In this document: positions 10,300 to 20,013 of the stretch, piece by piece | Layout: each line of letters opens with the position of its first letter | Numbering within the stretch: the stretch's first letter is position 1 | NCBI RefSeq assembly: GCF_001718315.1 | Contig: NZ_CP013362.1 | Coordinates: 868,001 to 932,000 of the forward strand | Direction of reading: 5' to 3' | Origin: Burkholderia diffusa | Lineage (GTDB): Bacteria > Pseudomonadota > Gammaproteobacteria > Burkholderiales > Burkholderiaceae | DNA length: 64,000 nucleotides | Translations under genes and position numbers: made by a program | Notes under the pieces: generated by a model | Database searches by the model: none | What the model was told of the DNA's origin: nothing | The model's input: the letters and a program-made list of their open reading frames with translations, nothing else

Positions 10300-11751
10300 T
10301 CAGTTCGACGATGTGCGGCCGTAGACGTCCTCGAAGCGGACGATGTCGTCTTCGCCAAGATATTCGCCGCACTGAACCTCGATGAGCACGAGATCGAGCA
10401 CGCCGGGGTTGATCAGCCGATGCTTGTGACCAGCCGGGATGTAGGTCGATTCGTTCGGCTGCAGCGAGATGACCTGTTCGCCGTTGACGACATCCGCGCA
10501 ACCGCTCACGACTACCCAGTGCTCGCTTCGATGGTGATGCATCTGCAGCGACAGCGAGGCGCCCGGCTTGACGACGATCCGCTTCATCTTGAATCGTTCG
10601 CCTTCCTCCAGCACCGTGTAGGTCCCCCACGGACGATGCACGGTGCGGTGCAGGCGATACGCGCTGTGGTTCGACTGCTTTAGCCCGGCGACGATGTGCT
10701 TGACGTCCTGTGCGCGTTGCGCGGATGCGACGAGCAGGGCGTCCGGCGTATCGACGACGATCAGGTCGTGCACGCCGACGAGGCCGACCATCCGGTCTTC
10801 GCTCTGAACGAAGCAGTTGTCGGCGTCGTGAAGTTGCGCATGGCCGCTGATGCGGTTGCCGCGCTCGTCAGGGGCGGTGAGACTGCTGATCGACAGCCAG
10901 GAGCCGATGTCGCTCCAGCCGATGTCGCACGGCACGACGTAGACGTTGGCCGAGCGCTCCATTACCGCGTAGTCGATCGAGATGCTTTCCGTTTCGCGGA
11001 AGGCTGCCTGCGTGAGTTCGAGCGCGTAGTCGCCGTCGGACGATGCACTGCGCGACGCCGTATCGACCGCATGGACGACCGGCGCGGCAACGCCGGGCGC
11101 GTGACGTTCGAGTTCCGCGAGGATCGTCTGCGCGGTAAAGCAGAACATGCCGGCGTTCCACAGGTGGCGCCCGTCGGCGACAAGCGCCTCGGCGACCGAC
11201 AACTGCGGTTTCTCGACGAAACGCGTCACCTTGCGCGACGCCGGGCTGCGGGCAGGCGTCGCATCGTATTCGATGTAGCCGTAGCCGGTTTCGGGACTGG
11301 TCGGATGAATGCCGAACGTCACGATCTGACCATCGACCGCGGCGGCCGCGGCTTGCTGCACCGCAGCATCAAACGCCGCCTGATCGGCGACCAGATGGTC
11401 GGCCGGCAGGACGAGCATGACGGCCTCGGGGCCGTGCTCGCGGCGGATCAATTCGGCGGCCGCGCCAATGGCGGCAGCCGTATTGCGGGCCTCGGGCTCG
11501 AGCACGAAGCCGAGCCGGTTGCCAGCTTCCCGCACGTTCGTGCACTCGTCCTTGGTCAGGAAGTAGGTTTCGCGGTTCGTGACGACGACAATTTCGCGTG
11601 CAGCGGTCGCCTGCTGGGCCCGAAGATAGGTCTTCTGGAGCAGGCTTTGCCCGTCAGCAAGGCGCAACAGCGGCTTCGGAAACGCTTCACGTGACACGGG
11701 CCACAGCCGGGTGCCCGCGCCTCCGCAGATGATGACGGGTATGATGTTCAT
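10300..11751 (-). CDS. manC: Mannose-1-phosphate guanylyltransferase / mannose-6-phosphate isomerase (bifunctional)
   Basis: 483 residues. The N-terminal nucleotidyltransferase has PVIICGGAGTRLWPVSR (pyrophosphorylase signature) and FVEKP near residue 177. The C-terminal cupin-like type II isomerase domain has RPWGTYTVLEEGERFKMK and KPGASLSLQMHHHRSEHW, with the metal-binding histidines. It makes GDP-mannose, and the isomerase domain can supply mannose-6-phosphate from fructose-6-phosphate. It is the first gene of the minus-strand O-antigen operon and feeds gmd/rmd. A TAGAAT -10-like box lies at 11810-11815 on the minus strand without a good -35. Confidence 0.93.
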   Translation of the reverse strand: MNIIPVIICGGAGTRLWPVSREAFPKPLLRLADGQSLLQKTYLRAQQATAAREIVVVTNRETYFLTKDECTNVREAGNRLGFVLEPEARNTAAAIGAAAELIRREHGPEAVMLVLPADHLVADQAAFDAAVQQAAAAAVDGQIVTFGIHPTSPETGYGYIEYDATPARSPASRKVTRFVEKPQLSVAEALVADGRHLWNAGMFCFTAQTILAELERHAPGVAAPVVHAVDTASRSASSDGDYALELTQAAFRETESISIDYAVMERSANVYVVPCDIGWSDIGSWLSISSLTAPDERGNRISGHAQLHDADNCFVQSEDRMVGLVGVHDLIVVDTPDALLVASAQRAQDVKHIVAGLKQSNHSAYRLHRTVHRPWGTYTVLEEGERFKMKRIVVKPGASLSLQMHHHRSEHWVVVSGCADVVNGEQVISLQPNESTYIPAGHKHRLINPGVLDLVLIEVQCGEYLGEDDIVRFEDVYGRTSSN

Positions 11752-12115
11752 TGACTCGATCTGGTTACGATCCGTTTACGGCATGGTGCGGGACCATCGG
11801 AAGGCTGCGATTCTAGCGGATTTCACCCTGCGAAACCATTGCACCATACATCTCGTTACGGAAGTTGCACTGCAAGAAAACAACAATAAATCGAGAGAGG
11901 GTATCGTCCGGAAATCATATCCGCCGCAACATGCAGGTATCCGAATTTGCCTGTTTGTTCGGTCTATCGGCATAATTCCTACCGGTTCACGGTGGTCGTG
12001 CGCTGGAGTCCCCCCAAGCCGATCCGCACACTATACGACATGGCCAAGCGGCCAAGCCGTCCGCGGGACGGCCGCCGCACAGTAGTTAACGTTCTGCTTC
12101 ACTAGGATCTCACGC
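11752..12115. promoter_or_regulatory. Divergent control region between the two O-antigen operons
   Basis: 364 bases separate the divergent starts of manC and the WbpM-type dehydratase gene. On the plus strand TTGCCT (11947-11952) and CATAAT (11971-11976) are 18 bases apart, a plausible sigma-70 promoter giving a leader of about 130 nt. On the minus strand TAGAAT is at 11810-11815. A patch around 11870-11900 is AT-rich against the local background. I found no JUMPstart/ops element on either strand. Confidence 0.45.
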
Positions 12116-13987
12116 ATGCTTCGATTCAAACCGTCGTGGCGGTCACTGAGCGTATTCGGATTCGACTTGCTCGCCGTCGCCGCCGCATGGATATCGGCTT
12201 ACGTGATTCGTTTCAATGGGGCCGTGCCGTCGGAATTCTGGCACGGTTGTCTCATTGCGCTCGCGGGCGTCGTCCCGACCTATGCGATCCTGTTCCGAAT
12301 TTGCGGCCTGTACCGCGGCATGTGGGTGTTCGCGAGCCTGCCGGATCTCATCCGCATTGCGAAGGCGGTCGGCATCGGTGCGCTGCTCGTGATGATCGGC
12401 GCGGTCATGCTGCAGCCGACGCCGATCATTCCGCGCTCGGTCCTGCTCGTTTCGCCGCTGCTGCTGTTTCTGTCGACCGGCGGCGCGCGTGCGCTGTACC
12501 GGACGGTGAAGGAGTTCTACCGATACGGAGGCCTGATCGCGCAAGGCAAGCCGGTCGTCGTGCTCGGCGCGGGCGCGGCCGGTGCGACTCTCGCTCGCGA
12601 ATTGTCGCGTTCAGGCGAATGGCGCCTGATCGGACTCCTGGACGACGATCCGACCAAGCGCGGCCGGGAAATTTACGGCTACAAGGTGCTCGGTGCGATC
12701 GACGAGCTACCGCATTTTGCCGACATGTTGCGCGTCGAGACCGCGATCATCGCGATCCCGTCTGCACCGGTCGAAGTGCAGCGGCGGGTCGCGACGCTGT
12801 GCGTGCGTGCCGGTGTTCGCGCCATGGTGCTGCCCGCGCTCGCCGACGTCGCGCAGGGGCAGGCCTCCCTGTCGCGCGTGCGCCAGATCGATCTCGAGGA
12901 TCTACTGGGCCGCGAGCCCGTATCGATCGATACGGCTCACGTGGATGCCCTGCTGCGCGGCCGGGTCGTGATGGTGACGGGCGCGGGCGGCTCCATCGGT
13001 TCCGAACTGTGTCGTCAGATCCTGCGGTTCGAGCCGGCCCAGCTGGTTGCGTTCGATCTGTCGGAGTACGCGATTTACCGGTTGACTGAAGATTTGCACG
13101 AGCGTTTCCCGGGCGTCGACGTCGTGCCGATCGTCGGCGACGCGAAGGACTCCCTGTTGCTGGACGAAGTGTTTCGCCGCCATGCGCCGCACATCGTTTT
13201 CCATGCCGCGGCCTACAAGCATGTGCCGTTGATGGAAGAACTCAACGCATGGCAGGCGGTCCGCAACAACGTGCTCGGCACGTACCGCGTCGCGCGTGCG
13301 GCTGCGCGCCATGCCACGCGCCACTTCGTGCTGATCTCGACTGACAAGGCCGTCAACCCGACAAACGTGATGGGCGCGAGCAAGCGGTTGGCGGAAATGG
13401 CTTGTCAAGCATTGCAGCAATCGAGCTCGACGCAGTTCGAGACGGTTCGCTTCGGCAACGTGCTCGGCAGTGCCGGGAGCGTCATTCCGAAATTCCAGCA
13501 GCAGATCGCGAAGGGCGGCCCCGTGACCGTCACCCACCCGGAAGTCACACGCTTCTTCATGACGATCCCCGAGGCGTCACAGCTGGTGTTGCAGGCTTCC
13601 AGCATGGGACTGGGCGGCGAGATCTTCGTCCTCGACATGGGGCAGCCGGTCCGGATCGTCGATCTCGCTCGTGACCTGATTCGCCTCTACGGCTTCGACG
13701 AGAGTCAGATTCGCATCTCGTTCTCGGGCCTGCGGCCGGGAGAAAAACTGTACGAGGAACTGCTCGCCGACGACGAGACCGCGACCCGTACACCGCATCC
13801 GAAGCTGCGCATTGCGCGCGCGCGCGAGGTGCCGGACAACCTGCTCGACGACCTTTTGCCCTGGCTGATGCAGAATCGCGTGCTGCCCGACGACGAGGTG
13901 CGACGGGATCTGCGCCGTTGGGTGCCCGAATACCAGCCGACGGTCTTGCCGCAACTGCAGCCAGTTGCATCGGCGCGGTCGGCCTGA
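12116..13987 (+). CDS. wbiI: WbpM/PglF-type membrane NDP-sugar 4,6-dehydratase
   Basis: 623 residues. Four hydrophobic spans occupy about residues 12-135, then a Rossmann-like domain (VVVLGAGAAGATLARE), then the SDR catalytic domain with VTGAGGSIGSE near 287-297. The usual SDR Tyr is replaced: the catalytic stretch reads STDKAVNPTNVMGASK (about 408-423), the Met-for-Tyr feature of the WbpM/PglF/FlaA1 family. Such enzymes make 4-keto-6-deoxy HexNAc nucleotide sugars, precursors of QuiNAc, FucNAc or bacillosamine. First gene of the divergent plus-strand operon. The symbol follows the Burkholderia wbi locus by content and is tentative. Confidence 0.85.
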   Translation: MLRFKPSWRSLSVFGFDLLAVAAAWISAYVIRFNGAVPSEFWHGCLIALAGVVPTYAILFRICGLYRGMWVFASLPDLIRIAKAVGIGALLVMIGAVMLQPTPIIPRSVLLVSPLLLFLSTGGARALYRTVKEFYRYGGLIAQGKPVVVLGAGAAGATLARELSRSGEWRLIGLLDDDPTKRGREIYGYKVLGAIDELPHFADMLRVETAIIAIPSAPVEVQRRVATLCVRAGVRAMVLPALADVAQGQASLSRVRQIDLEDLLGREPVSIDTAHVDALLRGRVVMVTGAGGSIGSELCRQILRFEPAQLVAFDLSEYAIYRLTEDLHERFPGVDVVPIVGDAKDSLLLDEVFRRHAPHIVFHAAAYKHVPLMEELNAWQAVRNNVLGTYRVARAAARHATRHFVLISTDKAVNPTNVMGASKRLAEMACQALQQSSSTQFETVRFGNVLGSAGSVIPKFQQQIAKGGPVTVTHPEVTRFFMTIPEASQLVLQASSMGLGGEIFVLDMGQPVRIVDLARDLIRLYGFDESQIRISFSGLRPGEKLYEELLADDETATRTPHPKLRIARAREVPDNLLDDLLPWLMQNRVLPDDEVRRDLRRWVPEYQPTVLPQLQPVASARSA

Positions 13988-14082
13988 GCGCGCACCGCCC
14001 ATCCTTCATTTTCCTGACACGACGCAGCGACCCGTCTTCCGACGGGTAACGGCGTCGTCAAGTTCGTTTGGCCCTCGATCGC

Positions 14083-15264
14083 ATGAAACTGCTTTTCGAT
14101 CTCAATTCGCTGCGTCCGCCCCGAAGCGGCATCGGCTACTACACACAACATCTGCTCGAAGGTCTGCTGCGGCGCAGCGATGTCGAAGACGTCGCCGGTT
14201 GGGTCGGGCGTACCGTGTTCCAGGGCGAGCGTCTCGACGCCATGATGGTCGATCAGTCATCGCTGCAGAAGGCCGTGCAGTTCCGCAACGGCATGACTGC
14301 GAGCCTGCTGCAGAAATCGAGGGCGATTCCGGGGCTATATCGTTTACGCACGGTCGTGCGGAGTTCTGCTTCGCGCACGTTGCGCAGCGACTTCGCGCGG
14401 CGCGGCTATCTCTATCACGAGACCAATTTCGTCGCGTCGCGTTATCGCGGCCCGAACGTCGTGACCGTGCACGACCTGTCTCACCGGCGTCATCCGGAGT
14501 TTCATCCGCAGGTCGCCGTCAACTACCTCGATCACGGGTTGCCGCGCTCGCTGCGACAGGCCGGCGCGATCATCGTCGACAGCCTGTACACGAAGCAGGA
14601 ACTGCTCGACATCTACGACGTGCCGGAGGAGCGGGTGGTGCCGATCCACCTCGGCGTCGAATCAGTGTTCCGGCCATACAGCGAAGAAGAGTGCCGTCCC
14701 GTGCTTGACGCGCTCGGGATTCAGTCGCGGCGTTTCGTCCTGTCCGTCTGCACGCTGCAGCCACGCAAGAATCTTCAGCGACTGGTCGAAGGATTCGCAC
14801 GGTTGCCGGAGGAACTGCGGCAGATGTATCCGCTGGTCCTCGTCGGCGCGGACGGCTGGAAGAATTCGCAGCTGATGGCGTGCATCGAACCGCTCGCCCG
14901 TGCGGGCCAGATCATTTCTCCGGGCTACCTGTCGCGCTCGAGTCTGCTGCATCTTTTTTCGTCTGCCGCGGTTTTCGCGTATCCGTCGCTTTACGAAGGA
15001 TTCGGGCTTCCGGTCGCGGAGGCGATGGCGAGCGGAGCGCCCGTCCTGACGTCGAACGTGACTTCGATTCCGGAAGTCACGAACGGTGCCGCGCTCGAAG
15101 TCGATCCGTATTCGGTCGACGCGATCGAGGCCGGGCTTGAGCGTCTACTGACGGACGCCGCATTGCGCGACCTGCTGGTGGAGAAGGGGTTGCGGCGCGC
15201 AGCCGAGCTGACTTGGGATGCAACTGTCGACAAGACCTGCGAGGTCTATCATTCACTGGTTTGA
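14083..15264 (+). CDS. Glycosyltransferase family 4
   Basis: 393 residues from ATG at 14083 (MKLLFDLNSLRPPRSGIGYY); a TTG five codons earlier is possible but less natural. Acceptor loop GIGYYTQHLLEGL near residue 16, CTLQPRKNLQRLVEGF (GT4 linker region) and YEGFGLPVAEAMASGAP (E-x7-E nucleotide-sugar motif) are present. It lies 95 bases after the dehydratase gene and 30 bases before the epimerase gene, in one operon. It probably adds a sugar to the lipid-linked repeat; the donor is unknown. Confidence 0.85.
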   Translation: MKLLFDLNSLRPPRSGIGYYTQHLLEGLLRRSDVEDVAGWVGRTVFQGERLDAMMVDQSSLQKAVQFRNGMTASLLQKSRAIPGLYRLRTVVRSSASRTLRSDFARRGYLYHETNFVASRYRGPNVVTVHDLSHRRHPEFHPQVAVNYLDHGLPRSLRQAGAIIVDSLYTKQELLDIYDVPEERVVPIHLGVESVFRPYSEEECRPVLDALGIQSRRFVLSVCTLQPRKNLQRLVEGFARLPEELRQMYPLVLVGADGWKNSQLMACIEPLARAGQIISPGYLSRSSLLHLFSSAAVFAYPSLYEGFGLPVAEAMASGAPVLTSNVTSIPEVTNGAALEVDPYSVDAIEAGLERLLTDAALRDLLVEKGLRRAAELTWDATVDKTCEVYHSLV

Positions 15265-15294
15265 CGTGCGCGCGGCGCCGATGGAGGAGAAGCA

Positions 15295-16254
15295 ATGCGG
15301 ATTGGCGTGAGCGGGGCGAACGGTTTCGTGGGGCGCGCACTGGTTCAGACATTGTGCGATGCGGGGCACGACGTCATCGCGCTCGTTCGCCGCCACGCGG
15401 GCAATACCGATGCGCGGGCGACGGAGTGCATCATCGCGGACGACGATTTCGCCAGTGTCGCGGCCGGGCAGCCCGCTTTGCCACCGTGCAGCGCGTTCGT
15501 GCATCTCGCCGCGCGCGTGCACGTGATGCACGACGACGCAACTGATTCGCTGGCGGCCTACCGGGCCGCGAACGTCCAAGGCGCGCTCAATGCGCTCGAG
15601 GCCGCGCGCCGCGCCGGCGTGCGCCGGTTCGTGTTCGTGAGCAGCATCAAGGCGCTCGGCGAGCACGAGAACGGCCGCCCGTTGCGCGAGGACGATGTAC
15701 CGCGCCCCGGCGATCCGTACGGCATCTCGAAGCAGGAAGCGGAAGTCGCATTGCGCGATGCCTGCGCGGCTTGCGGGATCGAGCTGACGGTCGTTCGGCC
15801 GCCGCTCGTGTACGGTCCCGGCGTGCGCGCGAATTTCCTCGGGCTGATGCGCGCGGTCGCGCGTGGCGTGCCGCTACCGCTGGGCGCCGCGCACGCGCAA
15901 CGCAGCATGGTGTATGTCGGCAACCTTGTCGACGCATTGCGGTTCCTGGCCACGCGCGATCACGCGACGGACGGGGTATTCCATGTGACCGATGGCAACG
16001 ACAGATCCGTCGCCGAACTCGTTGGGGCGATTGCGGTCGCGCTCGGCCGATCGCCGCGCCTCGTGCCGGTGCCCGTCGCGTGGTTGCGCGCTGCGGGCGC
16101 GTTGACCGGACGCCGCGCGGCGGTCGACCGCCTGACGAGTCCGCTGCGGATCGAATGTGCGCACCTGCGCGAGCTTGGTTGGGCGCCGCCGTTTACCGTC
16201 GACGAGGGGCTGGCCCGCACGGTGGCCGGCTTGGCGAAGGGGGGCGGAGCATGA
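15295..16254 (+). CDS. wbiG: NAD-dependent sugar epimerase/reductase (WbiG-like)
   Basis: 319 residues, extended SDR. SGANGFVGRALV (residues 6-17) is the NAD loop, VSSIKALG holds the catalytic Ser, and YGISKQEAE gives the YxxxK pair. VRPPLVYGPGVRANF is typical of the UDP-GlcNAc 4-epimerase / 4-keto reductase branch found beside WbpL-type transferases. The next gene starts inside its stop codon (ATGA). Likely role: producing the UDP-HexNAc derivative that the next enzyme transfers to undecaprenyl phosphate. Exact chemistry (epimerase or reductase) is unresolved. Confidence 0.8.
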   Translation: MRIGVSGANGFVGRALVQTLCDAGHDVIALVRRHAGNTDARATECIIADDDFASVAAGQPALPPCSAFVHLAARVHVMHDDATDSLAAYRAANVQGALNALEAARRAGVRRFVFVSSIKALGEHENGRPLREDDVPRPGDPYGISKQEAEVALRDACAACGIELTVVRPPLVYGPGVRANFLGLMRAVARGVPLPLGAAHAQRSMVYVGNLVDALRFLATRDHATDGVFHVTDGNDRSVAELVGAIAVALGRSPRLVPVPVAWLRAAGALTGRRAAVDRLTSPLRIECAHLRELGWAPPFTVDEGLARTVAGLAKGGGA

Positions 16255-17237
16255 TCGCATCGTTGCCCATCGTAGTCGTTGCCGCGTTCGCGGCATGCGC
16301 CAGCTTCGCGGTGCTTGCATGGCTGCTGAAATCGGGTGTCGCGTGGCGACTCGCCGTCGACGTGCCGAACCAGCGCTCCCTTCACGAGCGGCCGGTGCCG
16401 CGTGTCGGCGGATGGGGCGTGATGTGTTCGGCGCTGCCGCTGATCGCGCTCGGCGTGCCGGGATTCGGCTGGGCGGCGCTTGCCGCGTGCGTGCTGGCCG
16501 TCGTGTCGTTGATCGACGACCGGCGTGGCCTGTCGGCGCGTGTGCGTTTCAGCATACATCTGCTGGTGGCCGCAGGCGCCGTCGCGGTCTCGTCCACCGG
16601 AATGTCGATATGGACGACGGTGTTGGTCGTCGTCGCGCTCGTCTGGATGGTTAATCTTTACAACTTCATGGACGGCGCGAACGGTCTCGCGGCCGGTATG
16701 ACGGTGCTGGGTTTCGGCACCTATGCGATTGCGGCGGCGCGCGTCGCGCCGGAGCTCGCAATGGCGAGCGGCGTGATCGCGGGCGCCGGTCTGGGATTTC
16801 TCGTGCTCAATTTCGGAGCGGCGAAGGTCTTCCTCGGTGACGTCGGGTCGATTCCGCTGGGCTTTCTGGCCGGTGCATTCGGGCTGTGGGGCTGGCAGCA
16901 CGATGTCTGGCCGGTATGGTTTGTCGCGATGGCGTTCGGATCGTTCATCGCGGATGCATCCGTGACGCTGTTGCGCCGCCTGTTGCGCGGAGAAAAGGTC
17001 TGGCAGGCGCATCGCGAACATTTCTATCAACGGCTGGTGCGGGTGCTCGGTTCGCACGTGCCAGTGGCGCTGCTGTATTACCTGTTGATGTTGGGCGGTT
17101 CGGCGGCGGGGCTCGCGGCGCGTCAGCTTTCGTCCGTCGTGGAGCAGTGGTGGATCGTGGTTGCGTGGTACGCCCTGCTCGCCGTTGTCGGCGCGTGGAT
17201 CGAGTGGCGCTGGCGCAAGTCCGGGCTGACTCGTTGA
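16251..17237 (+). CDS. wbiH: Undecaprenyl-phosphate N-acetylhexosamine-1-phosphate transferase (WbpL/WbiH-like)
   Basis: 328 residues with about ten hydrophobic spans. Family motifs: HERPVPRVGGWG near residue 43, VSLIDDRRGLSARVR (the DD Mg-binding motif), NLYNFMDGANGLA, FLGDVGSIPLG and a C-terminal HREHFYQRL histidine cluster. It starts an O-antigen repeat by moving HexNAc-1-phosphate to undecaprenyl phosphate at the inner membrane. ATGA overlap with the epimerase gene shows coupling. A second enzyme of this superfamily lies at 20014-21120. Confidence 0.9.
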   Translation: MIASLPIVVVAAFAACASFAVLAWLLKSGVAWRLAVDVPNQRSLHERPVPRVGGWGVMCSALPLIALGVPGFGWAALAACVLAVVSLIDDRRGLSARVRFSIHLLVAAGAVAVSSTGMSIWTTVLVVVALVWMVNLYNFMDGANGLAAGMTVLGFGTYAIAAARVAPELAMASGVIAGAGLGFLVLNFGAAKVFLGDVGSIPLGFLAGAFGLWGWQHDVWPVWFVAMAFGSFIADASVTLLRRLLRGEKVWQAHREHFYQRLVRVLGSHVPVALLYYLLMLGGSAAGLAARQLSSVVEQWWIVVAWYALLAVVGAWIEWRWRKSGLTR

Positions 17238-17522
17238 TTTCGCGTTATATCCGGTCTCGAGCGTCATACCGGATGTCGTATGAAGGGCGGTGGTCGAGCG
17301 CCGCCTGGTCTCTTGCCCACGCCGGCATCCGCTAGGCGCCATCGTCCCGATCGACGCACCGATCACCTCGTCCGCGTCAACCCGCGTCCACTCGCATCGA
17401 CCCGCTTCGTCTTTTGACTACCGGTCGATTCCCTCCTATGTTTTCCTCAAGATAGCCGTGCGATTGCCGTAAAGAACAATGGTGAAAAGCCAAGTACGAG
17501 ATCAACGGTTCATACCAATCCG
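17238..17522. promoter_or_regulatory. Intergenic region with promoter for the sedolisin-lectin gene
   Basis: Two elements are visible. An inverted repeat ATCCGGT...ACCGGAT (17249-17274) follows the wbiH-like gene and could end its transcript, though no T-run follows. A sigma-70 promoter candidate has TTGACT at 17414-17419 and TATGTT at 17437-17442 with a 17-base spacer, 80 bases before the next ATG. Otherwise the stretch holds nothing I recognise. Confidence 0.5.
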
Positions 17523-19898
17523 ATGAAAGCGGAACATATTGCAAGGGGAATGAGCGCGGCACTCATGGTGTTTGCGCTCGCGGGGTGTGGCGGCGACGAG
17601 AGTCCGACGGCGTCGACCGTCGCCGCCACTGCGCAAGTCGGTAAATTGTCGGCGCTGCGCGCCACGGGCAACGTGGTAAGTGCGGCGCCGATGAGTGCGA
17701 CGGCGCCGGTTCATGTTGCGCTGATACTCAAGCTGAACGACGAAGCCGCACTGCATCGCTTCGTGCAGGACGCGCGAACGCCCGGCAGCGCCAGCTTCGG
17801 CGCCGTGCTGACCTCCGCGCAGATCGCCGCGCGCTACGCGCCCACCGCCGACCAGGTCGCCACGGTGAAGACCTATTTGGGAAGTAAGGGCTTCACGAAC
17901 ATCAACGTCGCCGGCAACAACATGATCGTCGAAGCCGATGCGCCGGCCGGCGTGATTTCCGGGGTGTTCCAGACGACGCTGGTGCCCGTCGCGATGGCGG
18001 ATGGCACCCGCGCGCATATCAATACTGCCCCCGAGACGGTACCCGATGCACTCGGCGGAGTCGTTCAAGCGGTTCTGGGGCTCGATACCGCGACACGCCT
18101 GCATCCGCACTTCGTGCGCGCCTCCGTGGCCACCAGTACGCCAGCCACCAATACGTCGCCGACGACCAACGCAGTCATGGTCGGCCACAACCCGACGGAG
18201 TTTCCGGGCATCTATTCCGTAGGCAGCGCGCCGACGGCCGCCAACACGACGGTGGGCATCATTGCGGAAGGGAACCTGACGCAGCCCGTCGTCGACCTGA
18301 CGACGTTCGAAACGAACAACGGGTTGCCCGCCGTACCCGTTTCGGTGATCAACGCCGGCACGCCAAGCGCCGACACGAGCGGAAACGTCGAATGGTCGCT
18401 CGACAGCCAGACCATCGTCGGGATGTCCGGCGGCGTCAAGCAAATCAATTTCTATGTTGCGCCGTCCTTCGCTTGGAGCGACATGGCGCTCGCGATCAAT
18501 CGCGCCGTGACGGACAACACCGCGCGGATCGTCAACATGTCGATCGGCGGATGTGAGAACTGGGCGCCGACCGCCTCGATGGACGTGCTGTTCGAACTTG
18601 CCGTCGCACAGGGACAGACCTTTTCGGTCAGCACGGGCGATTCGGGTAGCGTTGCGTACGGCTGCAGCGGCACGTCGGTGCAATACCCGGCCAGTTCACC
18701 GTATGTCGTGGCCGTCGGCGGCACCAGCCTCTATACGAACGGCAACGGCAGCTATGGCGGCGAGATGGCCTGGGGCTCCGGCGGTGGCGGCAGCAGCGGC
18801 TTCGAGCCGATTCCGGCCTGGCAGTCGAATGTACCGCAGCTGAAGGGGCGGGCGTTCCGGGGCCTGCCGGATCTTGCGTTCGACGCGGATCCCAACAGTG
18901 GCGCGCAGATCATCGTGGGCGGACAACTCGAAACGCTGGGCGGTACGAGCCTGTCCGCGCCGTTGTTTACCGCGACCTGGGCGCGCCTTTTGGCCGGCAG
19001 TTGCGTGACGAACCTCGGCTTCGCGGCGCCGACGCTGTACAGCACTCAAGCCACGACGCCGTCGATCTTCCGCGACATCACCTACGGCAGCAACGGCGCA
19101 TACAGTGCGGGTTCGGGCTGGGACTTCGTGACCGGCTGGGGAACACCGATCGTCACCACGCTGCAATCGTCGATATGCGCGCCGACGACACCGATCTACG
19201 GCGGCACCATCAGTGAAGGGACGACGCTCAAGCCTGGGCAAATCGTGTATTCGACGTCGCAAAACCATCGGCTGGTCATGCAGAATGACGGCAACCTTGT
19301 GCTTTACAACGCGACCAGTGGTGCCGCGCTGTGGAATTCAGGGACGTCCGGAAATGCAGGGGCGTATGCAGTTTTCCAGACCGATGGCAACTTCGTGGTC
19401 TACAGCGCGAGCGGCAGGGCGCTGTGGTTTTCGTCGACCAACAGCGGTTCCTATGGCCAGTCTCTTGTCATACAGGATGACGGCAACATGGTGATCTACG
19501 CTTCGTCCGTCCCGGTATTCGCCACGGCGACGTTCACGGCGGGATTGACGAATTCGTCGAACGGGCCGGCCGTCTGGAAGGGCGGTGCTACCCTCGGCAG
19601 CGGCCAGAGCCTGGTATCAGGCAACGGCGCAAACATACTCGTGATGCAGGGCGACGGGAATCTGGTGCTGCTTCGCCAGGGCGTTCCGCGATGGAATTCA
19701 GGGACCTACAATCATCCGGGCTCCTACGCGGCGATGCAGACGGACGGCAATCTGGTCGTCTACAGTCCAACGGGCGTGCCGCTCTGGTATTCCGGCACCA
19801 ACGGCAATCCGGGGGCAGCCACGTACATTCAGGACGACGGCAATCTCGTGATCTATGCGCAAGCGCCACGCTGGAACACCAATACGTCGGGCAGCTAA
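17523..19898 (+). CDS. Predicted lipoprotein sedolisin (S53 protease) fused to two bulb-type lectin domains
   Basis: 791 residues. A signal peptide ends in the lipobox LAGC, so the mature protein is probably lipid-anchored. An S53 propeptide (about 60-200) precedes the catalytic domain (about 205-555). Active-site residues E290 and D294 are in EWSLD, S476 in GGTSLSAP, with the oxyanion Asp in STGDSG; a Ca-site-like stretch FRDITYG...GWDFVTGWG follows. From about 560 to the end are two GNA-type B-lectin domains with six QxDGNxVxY-type motifs starting at Q587, Q619, Q651, Q709, Q739 and Q770; the fourth ends in Leu. Acid-active endopeptidase is the family activity; lectin anchoring to surface mannose glycans is inferred. 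Confidence 0.88.
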   Translation: MKAEHIARGMSAALMVFALAGCGGDESPTASTVAATAQVGKLSALRATGNVVSAAPMSATAPVHVALILKLNDEAALHRFVQDARTPGSASFGAVLTSAQIAARYAPTADQVATVKTYLGSKGFTNINVAGNNMIVEADAPAGVISGVFQTTLVPVAMADGTRAHINTAPETVPDALGGVVQAVLGLDTATRLHPHFVRASVATSTPATNTSPTTNAVMVGHNPTEFPGIYSVGSAPTAANTTVGIIAEGNLTQPVVDLTTFETNNGLPAVPVSVINAGTPSADTSGNVEWSLDSQTIVGMSGGVKQINFYVAPSFAWSDMALAINRAVTDNTARIVNMSIGGCENWAPTASMDVLFELAVAQGQTFSVSTGDSGSVAYGCSGTSVQYPASSPYVVAVGGTSLYTNGNGSYGGEMAWGSGGGGSSGFEPIPAWQSNVPQLKGRAFRGLPDLAFDADPNSGAQIIVGGQLETLGGTSLSAPLFTATWARLLAGSCVTNLGFAAPTLYSTQATTPSIFRDITYGSNGAYSAGSGWDFVTGWGTPIVTTLQSSICAPTTPIYGGTISEGTTLKPGQIVYSTSQNHRLVMQNDGNLVLYNATSGAALWNSGTSGNAGAYAVFQTDGNFVVYSASGRALWFSSTNSGSYGQSLVIQDDGNMVIYASSVPVFATATFTAGLTNSSNGPAVWKGGATLGSGQSLVSGNGANILVMQGDGNLVLLRQGVPRWNSGTYNHPGSYAAMQTDGNLVVYSPTGVPLWYSGTNGNPGAATYIQDDGNLVIYAQAPRWNTNTSGS

Positions 19899-20013
19899 GA
19901 TTTCATTCTGCGATTCGCGGCCGCGCCGTTACGGTTACCGTCGGCGATGGCCGCGCAGTGTGTGGCAGTGGACGGGGCGTGCGAACCGGCGGCGCGCTGG
20001 CCGCCCGCACCCC

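Noticed and set aside
11752-12115. JUMPstart/ops element upstream of the O-antigen operons
   Set aside because: No GGCGGTAGC-type sequence was found on either strand in the divergent region.
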